Origin: Taxillus chinensis
Taxonomy: Eukaryota > Streptophyta > Magnoliopsida > Santalales > Loranthaceae
Reading direction: 5' to 3'
DNA: 64,000 nt
Assembly: GCA_023512835.1 (NCBI GenBank)
Contig: CM042088.1
Span: 59,827,579-59,891,578 of the forward strand
Each line of letters starts with the position of its first letter. Positions within the stretch are counted from its first letter, which is position 1. This document shows positions 55,610 through 64,000 of this stretch, one piece after another. A program made the translations under genes and the position numbers. A model generated the notes under the pieces. That model searched no databases, was not told where the DNA came from, and saw only the letters and a list, made by a program, of their open reading frames with translations.

Positions 55610-56395
55610 AAGCCTAATTGACAATGACAACACCAATGCTCATGAGGAGTTACAGTTGCATGGCAAGATGACACATGGAAGATTAAAGATGTTGAATGTT
55701 ATAATCCCATCTCACTTCAATAAAGTCCCAATGGATGTCCTTGCATGGATGGAGGAAATGAGCCAATTATCACACTTATTCAGGCCTTAAAATGATGGTT
55801 TATGCTTAGTCCATATGGTTGCACGAATTTGGAACCACTTTCACACTAGAAAACTTCCATAGTCATGATTGGAGTTAAATAATTAAACTCTTGTGGGCTG
55901 GTCAAATCTAGGTGTAGAAAACTATGAACTGAAACCATGGGAGTCTAAAAACCATGGTAAAACCATGGGAAAAAACCATGAACTGCATTAATTGGGTCCT
56001 TGACCTTATGTATTTTCCATGGTTATAAATAGCCACCCCTTGACATTGTATCAATTATCCAAGAATATATTTGAGAGCTTATTCCTTTTATCATATAAGA
56101 ATTATCCTATTTGCTCTTGTGCATTCTTGTCTTGCCAATTTACATTATTAGATTGGTGATCCAAGATCACAAAGCCCCCAATCTCGTGCCTCAACCTAAG
56201 TGCGTTGTTGTGTGGATTGGTCACCATCTACCCACTTCGAGTGCGTTGCCTAAGTAGTAGGTCACGCTCCATATAGCGTTCATTGACTACTTACTTTCGC
56301 CATCCTTATTTACTTATATTCCTTGACTTTGAATTAAATCCATCATCTACCGCCTACGCCGTGAATATCGGGCCATCTCAAGCGTTTTTGCATCA

Positions 56396-56476
56396 AAAGG
56401 GGTATCCAATCGGATGTTCTTAAGTTCTTAGACAAGTTGGGCATATGTGACATTTATGTACCAACTTGAAGGATGA
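56396..56476 (+). pseudogene. Copia polyprotein end, part 3
   Basis: Continues the copia frame from 6780: G-V-S-N-R-M-F-L-S-S-L-D-K-L-G-I-C-D-I-Y followed by VPT and a stop. This is the standard C-terminal end of copia RNase H after A-D-I-L-T-K-G. Its perfect fit proves that the chromovirus inserted into this copia. Confidence 0.9.
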
Positions 56477-56688
56477 TGTTGAGATTATTAACCATTTGTA
56501 AAGATATCCTATTAATTTATAGGATATCAATTGGTATTATTTCTTTATGTAGAAGATTGTATAAATCATATGATATTGTATGAGATTGATAGGGATATTT
56601 CTTGGAATTAATTTGATTAGGTGTTACAGGCTCTAATTATATCTATTTCATTAGCCTAAATTAATAAGAAAATCAGTATATTTTTACA
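56477..56688 (+). repeat. Probable 3' LTR of the oldest copia element
   Basis: Starts TGTTGAGATTATTAACC just after the pol stop and a GGATGA purine stretch, a typical copia LTR start. A likely end is the ATATTTTTACA at about 56688, but the other LTR is missing, so the end is a guess. Confidence 0.5.
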
Positions 56689-58472
56689 GGTGAGGGACAA
56701 AAGAGGTCACTAATCCATGAGTTTTATTGTCATGACTTGATTGCATGGTCGATTAGTTCGTTGGCTGAATTTCTCACGTACTCGAAAAAAGAAGTATTAT
56801 TGATATACGTATTATTAGTTTTGATTTATAATATCATTTTTCATGATGTTATCAATTACTATTGAAATTAAAATTATTAATATGTACAATAACTATTATG
56901 TTTGGAGTGGGTGGGTCAGTGAGTGGTGGTGGGAAATTCAAATATGTATAATATCCGCATTGGAATCCCCAATCAAATTTAAATATTTAAAAATTTATCC
57001 AACTTATTCTAATTTAAATTTGGATATTAATATAAATTTGTGAATCTGATTTCAAATGTAATATCCTCTAGTTTGTGGTTGGGTCTATATGATTTTTTTA
57101 AAAAGAATTCACACCAACTATGACTGTTCATACTATTTTATTTTTTTACTGCATACTATAATAATAACAAGTCATTTTAATTTTTTAAATAATGACAAGT
57201 AAATTAGATTTTTCAAATTGGATTTTTTTCACTGTTTACTATATATACACACCAATTTTTACGTTGCTTTTTAAAGTTGTTTTTTCATACAGTAACTTTA
57301 AAATTTATAAAAAAATAATATTAATTTTATTTAAATTTAAAAGATAAATGGGTGCAAGTTTAAAATTTACAAATTAAAGATATTTTTTTGTCTTTTTAAA
57401 CGTTCACAACAATTTTATTTTTGATGTACTAAACATCTATCAGTTATTTTTAAAATCTACAATACTTTTAAAATTATAGTTCACCAAATATTTATCTGTT
57501 TATTTTCATAGCATTAATTTTTTTCCAGCACAACTAAAAACATCTTTTAAAAGCACATCATTATCAAACTGAGCAAAACTTATATTGTGTAGTTTATGAT
57601 GTGTTTTGTACGAGCATCTGAGTGTTTGTTTTTAGAAATAGTGGTCCCATAGTATCTGTTTGGCACTCGTTTGAATTTTTATGTTATATTTTATGTATTT
57701 TGTTAGAATTTGTGTTTAATTATAATTCAAAAATAATTTAAGTTTGATATGAGAAAGAATATATTTTAAAAAAGTATGTTTTTTCTAAAATTAGATCCAA
57801 AATATATATATAATATTATGGGTCCAGATAATAAAATGGATAAAAACAAAAAAAAAAATATTTGAGTCTCTCACCAAAATTGAGTTTAGATTTGAAATTT
57901 AAAATAGTTTTCAAAAACAACTATGAGACCTAACTATTTTGTAAACTGAATTATGAAATTACATAATTTTAAATAACCCTATCATTTTTAAAACAATAAT
58001 CTTGTTATACCAAACATATTTATAGTTGTTTTTAAAAATTATTTTTAATTTTTAAATCTAAATTCAATTTTGAAGTAAAACTTGGTTATTTTTTAAAATT
58101 TTATATACATTTCCTTTATTTTGTTATTTAATCTCATAATATTATATTTTTTATTTAATTTTAAAAAATATTCTTTTTAAAACATATTTTTTTCTCAATT
58201 GTTTTCGAATTAAAATTTATACTAATTTCAATAAAATAAAAAAGTTAAAATCAAAACTAGTTTGTAAGAAATAGAAGAGACAACACTAAAAGCAACTCCA
58301 AGACTACTATGTATTTTATATTTATATGTGAAGAAAATTTCACATGTAAAAAGTCATTTTTTAAATTAAACTCCAACAGTGTTTTCTATTTCTATATGTA
58401 TTTATGTTAAAATAATATTTTTGAATGATAATTTTTGATTTGGTTCTTGGTGGTTCTAACGGAGAGAGAGGT
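56689..58472. other. AT-rich sequence with no recognisable gene
   Basis: Very AT-rich, with long runs of A and T and TTTAAAATT words and no open frame of note. No LTR, MITE ends or conserved protein found. It is the first non-element stretch after the nest and is probably host intergenic DNA, perhaps with old, unreadable transposon pieces. Confidence 0.6.
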
Positions 58473-58723
58473 ATGGCGGCAGTGGCAAGTTCTATGGTTC
58501 CAACAAACAGAGGGCGTCGTGGTGGAGGTGATGCCAACCTTCGATCAGATGGGGCTTAAAGAATGACCAACTATGAGGACCTACCACCATGGCTTCGAGA
58601 AGCCCTCAGAGGGTCGTCAAGCTCATCATTGAAGGCCGTGGCATCGACATAGCTCAAGCCTAGAATGGCACTGGAAAGACCTCCATGATCACACTCACCG
58701 TCTATTAGATTGTCAACATATCG
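58473..58723 (+). pseudogene. eIF4A-III (DEAD-box RNA helicase) N-terminal fragment, pseudogene
   Basis: eIF4A-III is an ATP-dependent RNA helicase of the exon junction complex. The ATG at 58473 opens MAAVASSMVPTNRGRRGGG, like the N-terminus of plant eIF4A-III. After a shift of frame the next part reads VEVMPTFDQMGLKE, then a stop and YHHGFEKPSE, the Q-motif region. Next come IIEGRGIDIAQA, a stop, NGTGKTSM (Walker A motif, S to N) and ITLTVY, a stop, IVNIS. The segment between GRRGGG and VEVMPTF is shorter than in functional proteins. Only about the first 85 residues are represented, without introns. A retroposed or transposon-captured fragment is likely. Confidence 0.8.
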
Positions 58724-59066
58724 TGGGTTGGATGGTAGGCATCTATGAGAGAAGGTGGCTTGGTGTATCTATGTGATTTGGTTCTTGGTGCATCTACCAA
58801 ACTAGGAGTACATCAATGTTACCGATCTATCTATGCTAGAATTTACTGGGAAAGTTGCCGACAGAGGTTTGACCATGGGTGGAAAGAACGGAGAAGGTGG
58901 CGGCAAAGAAAAGAGAGAACGAGAGATGGGAGCAAAGGAGAGAGAAAAAACCTAAAATAATAATAAAATAATATATAGATAATGAATATTAATTTTTCAT
59001 TTGTGAAGAGTTATTATAGTAATTTTCAAATCTGAAGAGCTATATGAAGAGTTTATTAGAACATAA
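58724..59066. other. Sequence flanking the eIF4A-III fragment, nothing recognised
   Basis: A 71-codon open frame (58745-58960) is rich in Arg, Lys and Glu because of GAGAGA-type repeats and has no family resemblance. The phrase GATTTGGTTCTTGGTG occurs on both sides of the eIF4A-III piece (58437 and 58779). Downstream is AT-rich. Confidence 0.5.
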
Positions 59067-59464
59067 GAGCATCCACTATAGACTCTCTATATGTATTTTT
59101 TTGTTAGTTTGAAGAGCTAGTTTTAACAAAAATACCTTAAAACTACACTTTTCAAACTCTCTATTCTAACAAAAAATTTAACAAAATGAATAGTAACTCT
59201 TTAAATTTAACCAAATACTATTCACTCTCTATTTATTAAAATATTATATTTTCTCTTATCATATTTAATTTTCTATTTCTTTTTTCTCTTTCCACATTTA
59301 CTTTTCCATTTAAAAGAATAAATAAATATTTAAAAAGTAATATTTTAATTGATAAAATAGTTAAAATAGAGAGACTAAAAAGTGTGTTTGGGTTGTTAAA
59401 ATAGAAAAGATATACTTTTGGTTATTTTAAAGAGCTAAATTTAAATAGGCTATAGTGGATACTC
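59067..59464. mobile_element. Tourist-like (PIF/Harbinger) MITE, 398 bp
   Basis: Terminal inverted repeats GAGCATCCACTATAG and CTATAGTGGATACTC differ by one base. They are flanked by TAA on both sides (59064-59066 and 59465-59467), the 3-bp TSD of the PIF/Harbinger superfamily. The interior is AT-rich with no transposase. Confidence 0.82.
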
Positions 59465-59467
59465 TAA

Positions 59468-60740
59468 CAAGTAGGATAGAGTTGTTAAATTTTAAATTCA
59501 CCCGGCCATCTAGAGTAACTACGGTTAGGTATGGACTTTTTTTTACATATATATATATTTTACTTTTTGTTGGAGTGCGAACAAATATCCTAAAAGCTCC
59601 TGCGTCTTGCATCAAATGAAGGAACCAAATTTACACCAAAGAGAACAGTAGTTTCTTCTAATTCTGCCGCCTGTAAATTGTATAGAACTAATAATCATGG
59701 GAGAGGGAGAGTGACGGGGCCCGTTCCTTTTGACTTTGCATGCAAACGAGCATGGATGGAAAAGAATGACGAGAGATGTCTCTTTTAGATTAAATCCATA
59801 TTCAATGTACAGACAAAATTTTCGAGTACATGAACCAAGACGGATTATGGCCATGTCCTTTCCTCCCTCTTCCTACATCTCCCGCCAATACTGTAATTGA
59901 GTTTTTGTGCTTCCATTAAACATTATTCTAATTAAAGGGTATAAAGGAATTTTCAAGGCTCTCCCTATTCAATGGCTCGCCCACATGTAAGTGCAACTTC
60001 CCATTTCCACCTTAATTTCAATGTAAATGACTAGAATAGGAAGCTAGTCTTAGATCGAGTAGTACTGATCAATAAAGTAAAAATATAGCAAAATAATAGT
60101 CAAAATATGGAAAAAAAATTCTAACGGATTTAATAATGCTACGATAAATTTGGTGTTCAACCAAATGTTTGGTCAAATTTATTGAACTAACTTTACTAGT
60201 TCAAATGTATTTTAATATTAAAATAATTACATTGAAGAAGGAAAGAAGAGAGGAGAGAAATAGTTTAAAATAAAAAACTAAAAATCAATATTTTAATAAA
60301 ATAATAAAGAAATATTGACAGTATTATTTGGTATTATAAAAAGTTACCAGCTAAAATTTTTAAGTAAGTTTTCTATTTAAATTTTAGTTAAAAAGTATTG
60401 ACTCAACTTAATTAATAGATCTATGTTTTATTGTCCAAAAATGTGTTTAATATACTCAAGCCAGATTTTCCAAATAATGACACTTGACAACAAAGGACTA
60501 TATGATTCCATCACCCCACTACGGTGGGCTAGTCAGAAGATTTCGCACATAGTTTGGTGCTGAGGATTAACCCTCTAGACCAAATATAAGAAGTTGAGAT
60601 AAAATGGATGAACAAGTAATAACTCCACACATAATATAAACATTCGTCATTTGTAAGATTATTATTTATTTTTAATAATTTATTATGTGACCCATGTAAT
60701 TAAAAGGCTTACAATTAAAAGACTGTTTCTATATTAATGA
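59468..60740. other. Intergenic host sequence upstream of a promoter
   Basis: A mostly unique, moderately AT-rich stretch with no long open frame. It includes the pyrimidine-rich TTTCCTCCCTCTTCC near 59858 and a short palindrome ACCAAATGTTTGGT near 60164. No protein resemblance. Confidence 0.6.
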
Positions 60741-60830
60741 AGGCCCAATATGATAGTTGTTGGACCGAATAGAAATTGGAAACAGTATGGTTATATATAT
60801 AGGTGTATCCCTTCACTTTCGCTTCAATTA
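60741..60830 (+). promoter_or_regulatory. Candidate host promoter: GGCCCA element and TATA box
   Basis: AGGCCCAATA (60741-60750) contains GGCCCA, a common plant element near start sites of housekeeping genes. Forty-odd bases on is TATATATATA (60792-60801). The expected transcription start is near 60825-60830 (CTTTCGCTTC). ATTAGGTTTT (60835-60844 or so) follows, a relative of the telo-box. It faces the start codon at 60938. Confidence 0.6.
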
Positions 60831-60937
60831 GGTTTTAACGCAACACAGGACGTGCGTGTGTCGGTAGTTCTTCTCCATCACAGAACGCCATTAGAGAGAA
60901 GCAGAAAGGTGATAAAACCAATTCCTTTAATTCGTTC

Positions 60938-63481
60938 ATGGATCCAGGTACGCTTCCGATTAAGGTTATAATTTCTATTAAATAATTCTAGGCATGAACG
61001 ATCCTGCAGTAAATTTCTTACATCATTATGATGTTTGTTAACAAAGATAAATATTTTAATATATATATATATTATTTTTTTTGTGCAAAATAATTTACCC
61101 TAGGATCATTTCTTGCATAGGATTATTTGATATAGTCGAAGAAACAAATCAGAATCGAACCTTGATCATGAATGTAATTACTTGACTTTTTATTAACTTT
61201 TTGCTTCACTTTATGATGTTCTTTGATGGAAAAGAATTACTGTCATACTCATCTAATACGTTAATCTTATGTGAAGCGAAAAGGAAAAGAGTATATATAT
61301 ATATATATATATAACCATAATGTTTCTAATTTATATTAAGCTCAATGATTATCATATTAATCATTCATTAATGTAGAAATAGTTCTTTAATTAATGTAGT
61401 TCATTAATAATAAACATAAATAATAATTTAATAATATCTCATTTGGCACATGCCATGACTTTCAATAACGTTAAGTGCACACCTTATATTGAATTAATTA
61501 AGATATCTTTAATTAAATTAAAATAATTGGATCATAGCAATCACAAGTCGACAAACGACATGATTTCTTTAATTTTTTGTTAAGAGTCAAAATGACTCTT
61601 AATTAGTGGTTATCTTGGAGCCTATTTTGCTATGCTTATATACGTTTTCACTCTGCTTATGCTTAAATTTTCATTTTTATGCTCTAACATCCGTTTATAG
61701 TGTTTTTGGAGATTTTGCATTGTTTTGCAGTACTTTATAGTAGTTTCTAGAAATAATGTAGTGTATTGGAGAAGTTGGATAGTTCTGGAGTCATGCTCGA
61801 CGCTTGGAGCATCGAGAAAAGGCGGAGAGCTTTAAGCAAAACTCAAGCATGAGGCTCGAGCAGCATTCCAAAGAGTTTAGAAAATGCCTATCTTTGCTCA
61901 AGCTTGAGCAGAGCATCGAGTAGTATTGCAGTGTGCGCCCAGCCTTTGACCCTTCGACTCAGGTTTGGCCCGAAGCTTGCTTTTAGTGTAAATACATATT
62001 GTAGAGTGACAAATGGGTATTTTTGGCCTTGGTAATCAAGGGAAAAGGAGGAAGAAGAGTGACAACCCTATATAATGGCTGCTAGGGTTCCTTAGGATGG
62101 ATCTTCGATCTCCCCCACACACAACTACATCCTATGGAGGGGGAAATTGTGATGGAGCAAGAGAGGGGCCGTGAAGGTTATCTATGTTTTAATCATCCAA
62201 GGTTGTGGTCAAGGAGAAAGGAGGAGACGATGAAGTTGTAGAGGACAACACAGATTTATGCTTGACAGCTTAGGGTTTGTGTTTAATATAGTTTTGCTTT
62301 ATCTCTCTTTGTAACCCTAAATCCCAAACCTTGCTCTTGTAATTGATTTGTATGATTTTTATATTTATAAATTAGTGTTTGGATTAATTGTGTTGGTTAT
62401 TTAATTAAATATTTCTTTATGTGAAATTTTTTTGATTAATTAGAAGTGCAATTGCTTAGTGCTTGAATTAGGGTTAATTGCCTACTTTATGACCTTAGGA
62501 TTAATTATAAAGGACTTTAATTAATCGAAAATACCACACAACCTAACTAGGGTAGGCTTAAGTTGCAAAAGCCCTAGTCGCCCCTTGGAAACTGAGCTAG
62601 ATCTAATGAGAAGCTAGTTTGAGGCTCAATGGCTCCTAAATCTAAAGGGTCACCTGTGCCTTAAGTTAGAGTAGCACCCATATCACTCAATAAAGGGTGA
62701 TCAATGCATTAGAGAGTTGGGTTTGTAATAATAACAAGGTGCATAATTCATATAGGGCATATTCAATGAAAAACCTATCACTATCATCCAAACCCCATAC
62801 TTGAGGTGCAATGGCATTGTAATACCTCTCACCATGATGCATGTATTTTGTGCATGCCTTTATTGTATAGTTTTTGCTTTAGATAGCAATTTTTTGGTCT
62901 TTATTTATTGTTATTATCAGTATTACGTTTGTTCTGGTATGTTGTGGGTTAATGTCAGGTTTTGAAGCTCAAAAAGCTGGAAAAAGGAGGCGCCCAAGCT
63001 TTGCCCATCTCGACAGCCTTGCCCATATCAGGCATGTTTCTGAAGCTCGTGGTAGCTCATATCGAGTGCCCATAGTGAAACACCGGTGATAATGGAGTGC
63101 CATTTGCCCGATGTGAGTTGCCCGTATGAGCCTGGCCGTATTTCTTGCCTATGACTACTGCTGTCACGGGCACGATACAGGCAGACATTAAAAATGTCAC
63201 GGGTAGTTGAATTTTTATCCAGACAATTTTAGACTAATTGGGCTCATGTTGGGCTTCCTTTATACTATTTTAAATGGCACTTTAAATTAATAAGCCCATC
63301 TCAATCTGATGAAAAGGGTAATCTTGTAAAACACCTAAGCTGCAAGTGATATACTTAAAAGGAACCATAGTTAGCAAAAAATGTAGGGGTGGGGGGATCG
63401 GAGTTGATTGGTCGAGTTACTGATATACCATTTGAAGTATCTGGAACAGCAAGAGTTTCTTTCAACCAATTGGAACACTAA
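60938..63481 (+). CDS. Possible two-exon host gene, short unknown protein (exon 1 60938-60947, exon 2 63387-63481)
   Basis: Downstream of the promoter the first ATG (60938) gives ATGGATCCAG, and then GTACGC, a good donor site. No ATG precedes it in the presumed leader. A possible acceptor ATGTAG at 63381-63386 begins GGGTGGGGGGATCGG; joined to exon 1 it keeps one frame to a stop at 63479-63481, giving about 34 residues. The second part ends with TDIPFEVSGTARVSFNQLEH. The acceptor has a poor pyrimidine tract, and the 2.4 kb intron would contain Athila/Tat-like LTR remnants. Exon 1 is well supported; exon 2 is only a candidate, and other exons may be missed. No family recognised. Confidence 0.3.
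61292..61313. repeat. (TA)n microsatellite
   Basis: Eleven TA units in a row. Confidence 0.95.
61581..61601. repeat. Perfect 9-bp inverted repeat with a 3-base loop
   Basis: TAAGAGTCA, AAA, TGACTCTTA. It lies at the left edge of the Athila/Tat-like region and may be chance or a terminal feature. Confidence 0.8.
61603..63340 (+). mobile_element. Athila/Tat-like LTR remnants
   Basis: This stretch has no gene but reads as LTR and leader material. A promoter-like CCTATATAATGGCTGCTAGG is near 62068. Leader-like CTTTGTAACCCTAAATCCC is near 62310. The ordered words AAAGGGTCACCTGTGCC (62646), GCATTAGAGAGTTGGG (62717) and GGGCATATTC (62755) are shared with the 11400-12480 remnant. From about 62890 a second LTR-like piece (TTTTGAAGCTCAAAAAGCTGG, then GCCCGATGTGAGTTGCCCG) occurs. 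Ends and TSD were not found. Confidence 0.5.
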
Positions 63482-64000
63482 TATGTTTTACACTTTTGTT
63501 TTGACTAATCGAAGAATGACTCAAGAGTAGTTCCCTCTATCTAGGGGAACAATGTAGCCCTTTGTACTGTTGTGACGATGTGTACGAATTAAATTTGATG
63601 TCATTTGAGTATTATCTTGTTTACCTTTTATTAAATTGTTGTATGATTGAATACATGAATCAAACTATCATAGTCCTAGTATCGGATGGAGAATGGGTAA
63701 ATGAAGTTAATAAATCATAAAGCGGATCAAGCTTATGATGATGTTAGTTAACAAATTATCACTTCTTTATTATTCTCAATTCATATGAAGCAAATGGTTT
63801 TAAAAGCTGCTTTAATCCTTCTCACTTAGACCAAATGGGGTTGGATAACTGATAGTCAACATGATCAAATTCGACATAAGATTTGATCTAAACACATCAG
63901 AACATAAAACAGGGTTGGTGAAATTGTTTCCCCTAAAAGCTTTAGCATTTGTTAATTTAAATCATAATTTATCATTCTATTGTATCACTTCTGTAAGTTT
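63482..64000. other. Sequence after the candidate terminal exon
   Basis: AT-rich, with no open frame or element found. It would be 3' untranslated region if the gene model at 60938-63481 holds, but I cannot find a strong polyadenylation signal that settles it. Confidence 0.35.

Larger units (their letters stand above)
6781..56395 (+). mobile_element. Chromovirus (CRM/Reina-like Ty3 element), heavily interrupted by later insertions
   Basis: The element is bounded by LTRs starting TGATG and ending CATCA and by a perfect 5-bp TSD, AAAGG. Once nested insertions are removed it has 5' LTR, tRNA-Met primer site, gag, protease, reverse transcriptase, an RNase H remnant, integrase and 3' LTR, in that order on the plus strand. 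The coding order and the motifs YFDDILVYS and [12 protein letters not shown] are Ty3-type. Pol ends directly against the 3' LTR, and the downstream GYNPLxPIDL-like segment fits CRM/Reina chromoviruses; I cannot separate those two by eye. It is the host of four separate LTR insertions. Its LTRs differ from each other far more than those of the elements nested inside it, so it is older. Confidence 0.88.
54207..56395 (+). repeat. 3' LTR of the chromovirus (54207-54211 and 55610-56395), split near its start
   Basis: TGATG at 54207, directly after the purine tract AAGAAGGAGAGGA, is the first five bases. The rest starts AAGCCTAATTGAC at 55610 and ends GTTTTTGCATCA at 56395. The total length is about 791 bp. 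It differs from the 5' copy by many base changes and indels of 1-15 bp. A TATA box (GTTATAAATAGCC) is near 56024. Confidence 0.87.

Noticed and set aside
56843..57043. 66-codon open frame in AT-rich DNA
   Set aside because: Very Ile/Asn/Tyr-rich from base composition, no domain and no promoter context.
58745..58960. 71-codon open frame after the eIF4A-III fragment
   Set aside because: Tail rich in Arg/Lys/Glu from purine repeats; it does not match any part of eIF4A-III.

Overview
This is plant nuclear DNA, most likely from a flowering plant with a large, retrotransposon-rich genome. The signs are LTR retrotransposons of clearly plant lineages (Ty3 Tekay/Del-type and CRM/Reina-type chromoviruses, a Ty1 SIRE/Maximus-type element), tRNA-Met primer sites of the form TGGTATCAGAGC, MITEs, a plant-like eIF4A-III gene fragment and AT-rich unique DNA. 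I cannot name the species. No bacterial, organellar or CRISPR features are visible. Nearly everything up to about position 56,700 is transposable element sequence.

Positions 1-5,703 hold solo LTRs. A partial plus-strand Tekay-type LTR (family A) is split by a minus-strand solo LTR of the same family (936-3358), and a SIRE-like solo LTR (about 4542-5703) follows. Positions 5,704-56,700 form one nest of insertions whose order can be read from target-site duplications (TSDs). The oldest visible host is a decayed copia RNase H gene with a hAT-like MITE in it (5913-6496). Into that copia went a chromovirus (6781-56395, TSD AAAGG). Into the chromovirus gag went a family B solo LTR (8457-14787, itself split by a 4.5 kb LTR-rich insert) and a complete family A Tekay element (15035-35983, TSD GCAAC). 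The 3' LTR of the latter took a minus-strand family B Tekay element (24677-35513), and the 3' LTR of that took a small TRIM-like element with three LTRs (25264-27293). Into the chromovirus integrase went a family A solo LTR (38695-53377, TSD AGTGA) split by a full minus-strand SIRE-type copia (39883-52469, TSD GTTAT). Another SIRE-type solo LTR sits in the chromovirus 3' LTR (54212-55609).

Positions 56,700-64,000 look like host DNA: AT-rich sequence, an eIF4A-III-derived pseudogene fragment (58473-58723), a Tourist-like MITE (59067-59464), a credible promoter with a first exon (60741-60947) and Athila/Tat-like LTR remnants. A possible terminal exon lies near 63387-63481.

No element looks fully intact. 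The family A Tekay element is the best preserved: its two LTRs are nearly identical, but its gag and pol carry frameshifts and stops. The SIRE-type copia carries about 3 kb of extra coding-like sequence downstream of pol. The most unusual structures are the LTR-internal-LTR-internal-LTR TRIM, the family B element whose two LTRs have unrelated outer ends, and the SIRE extra ORFs.
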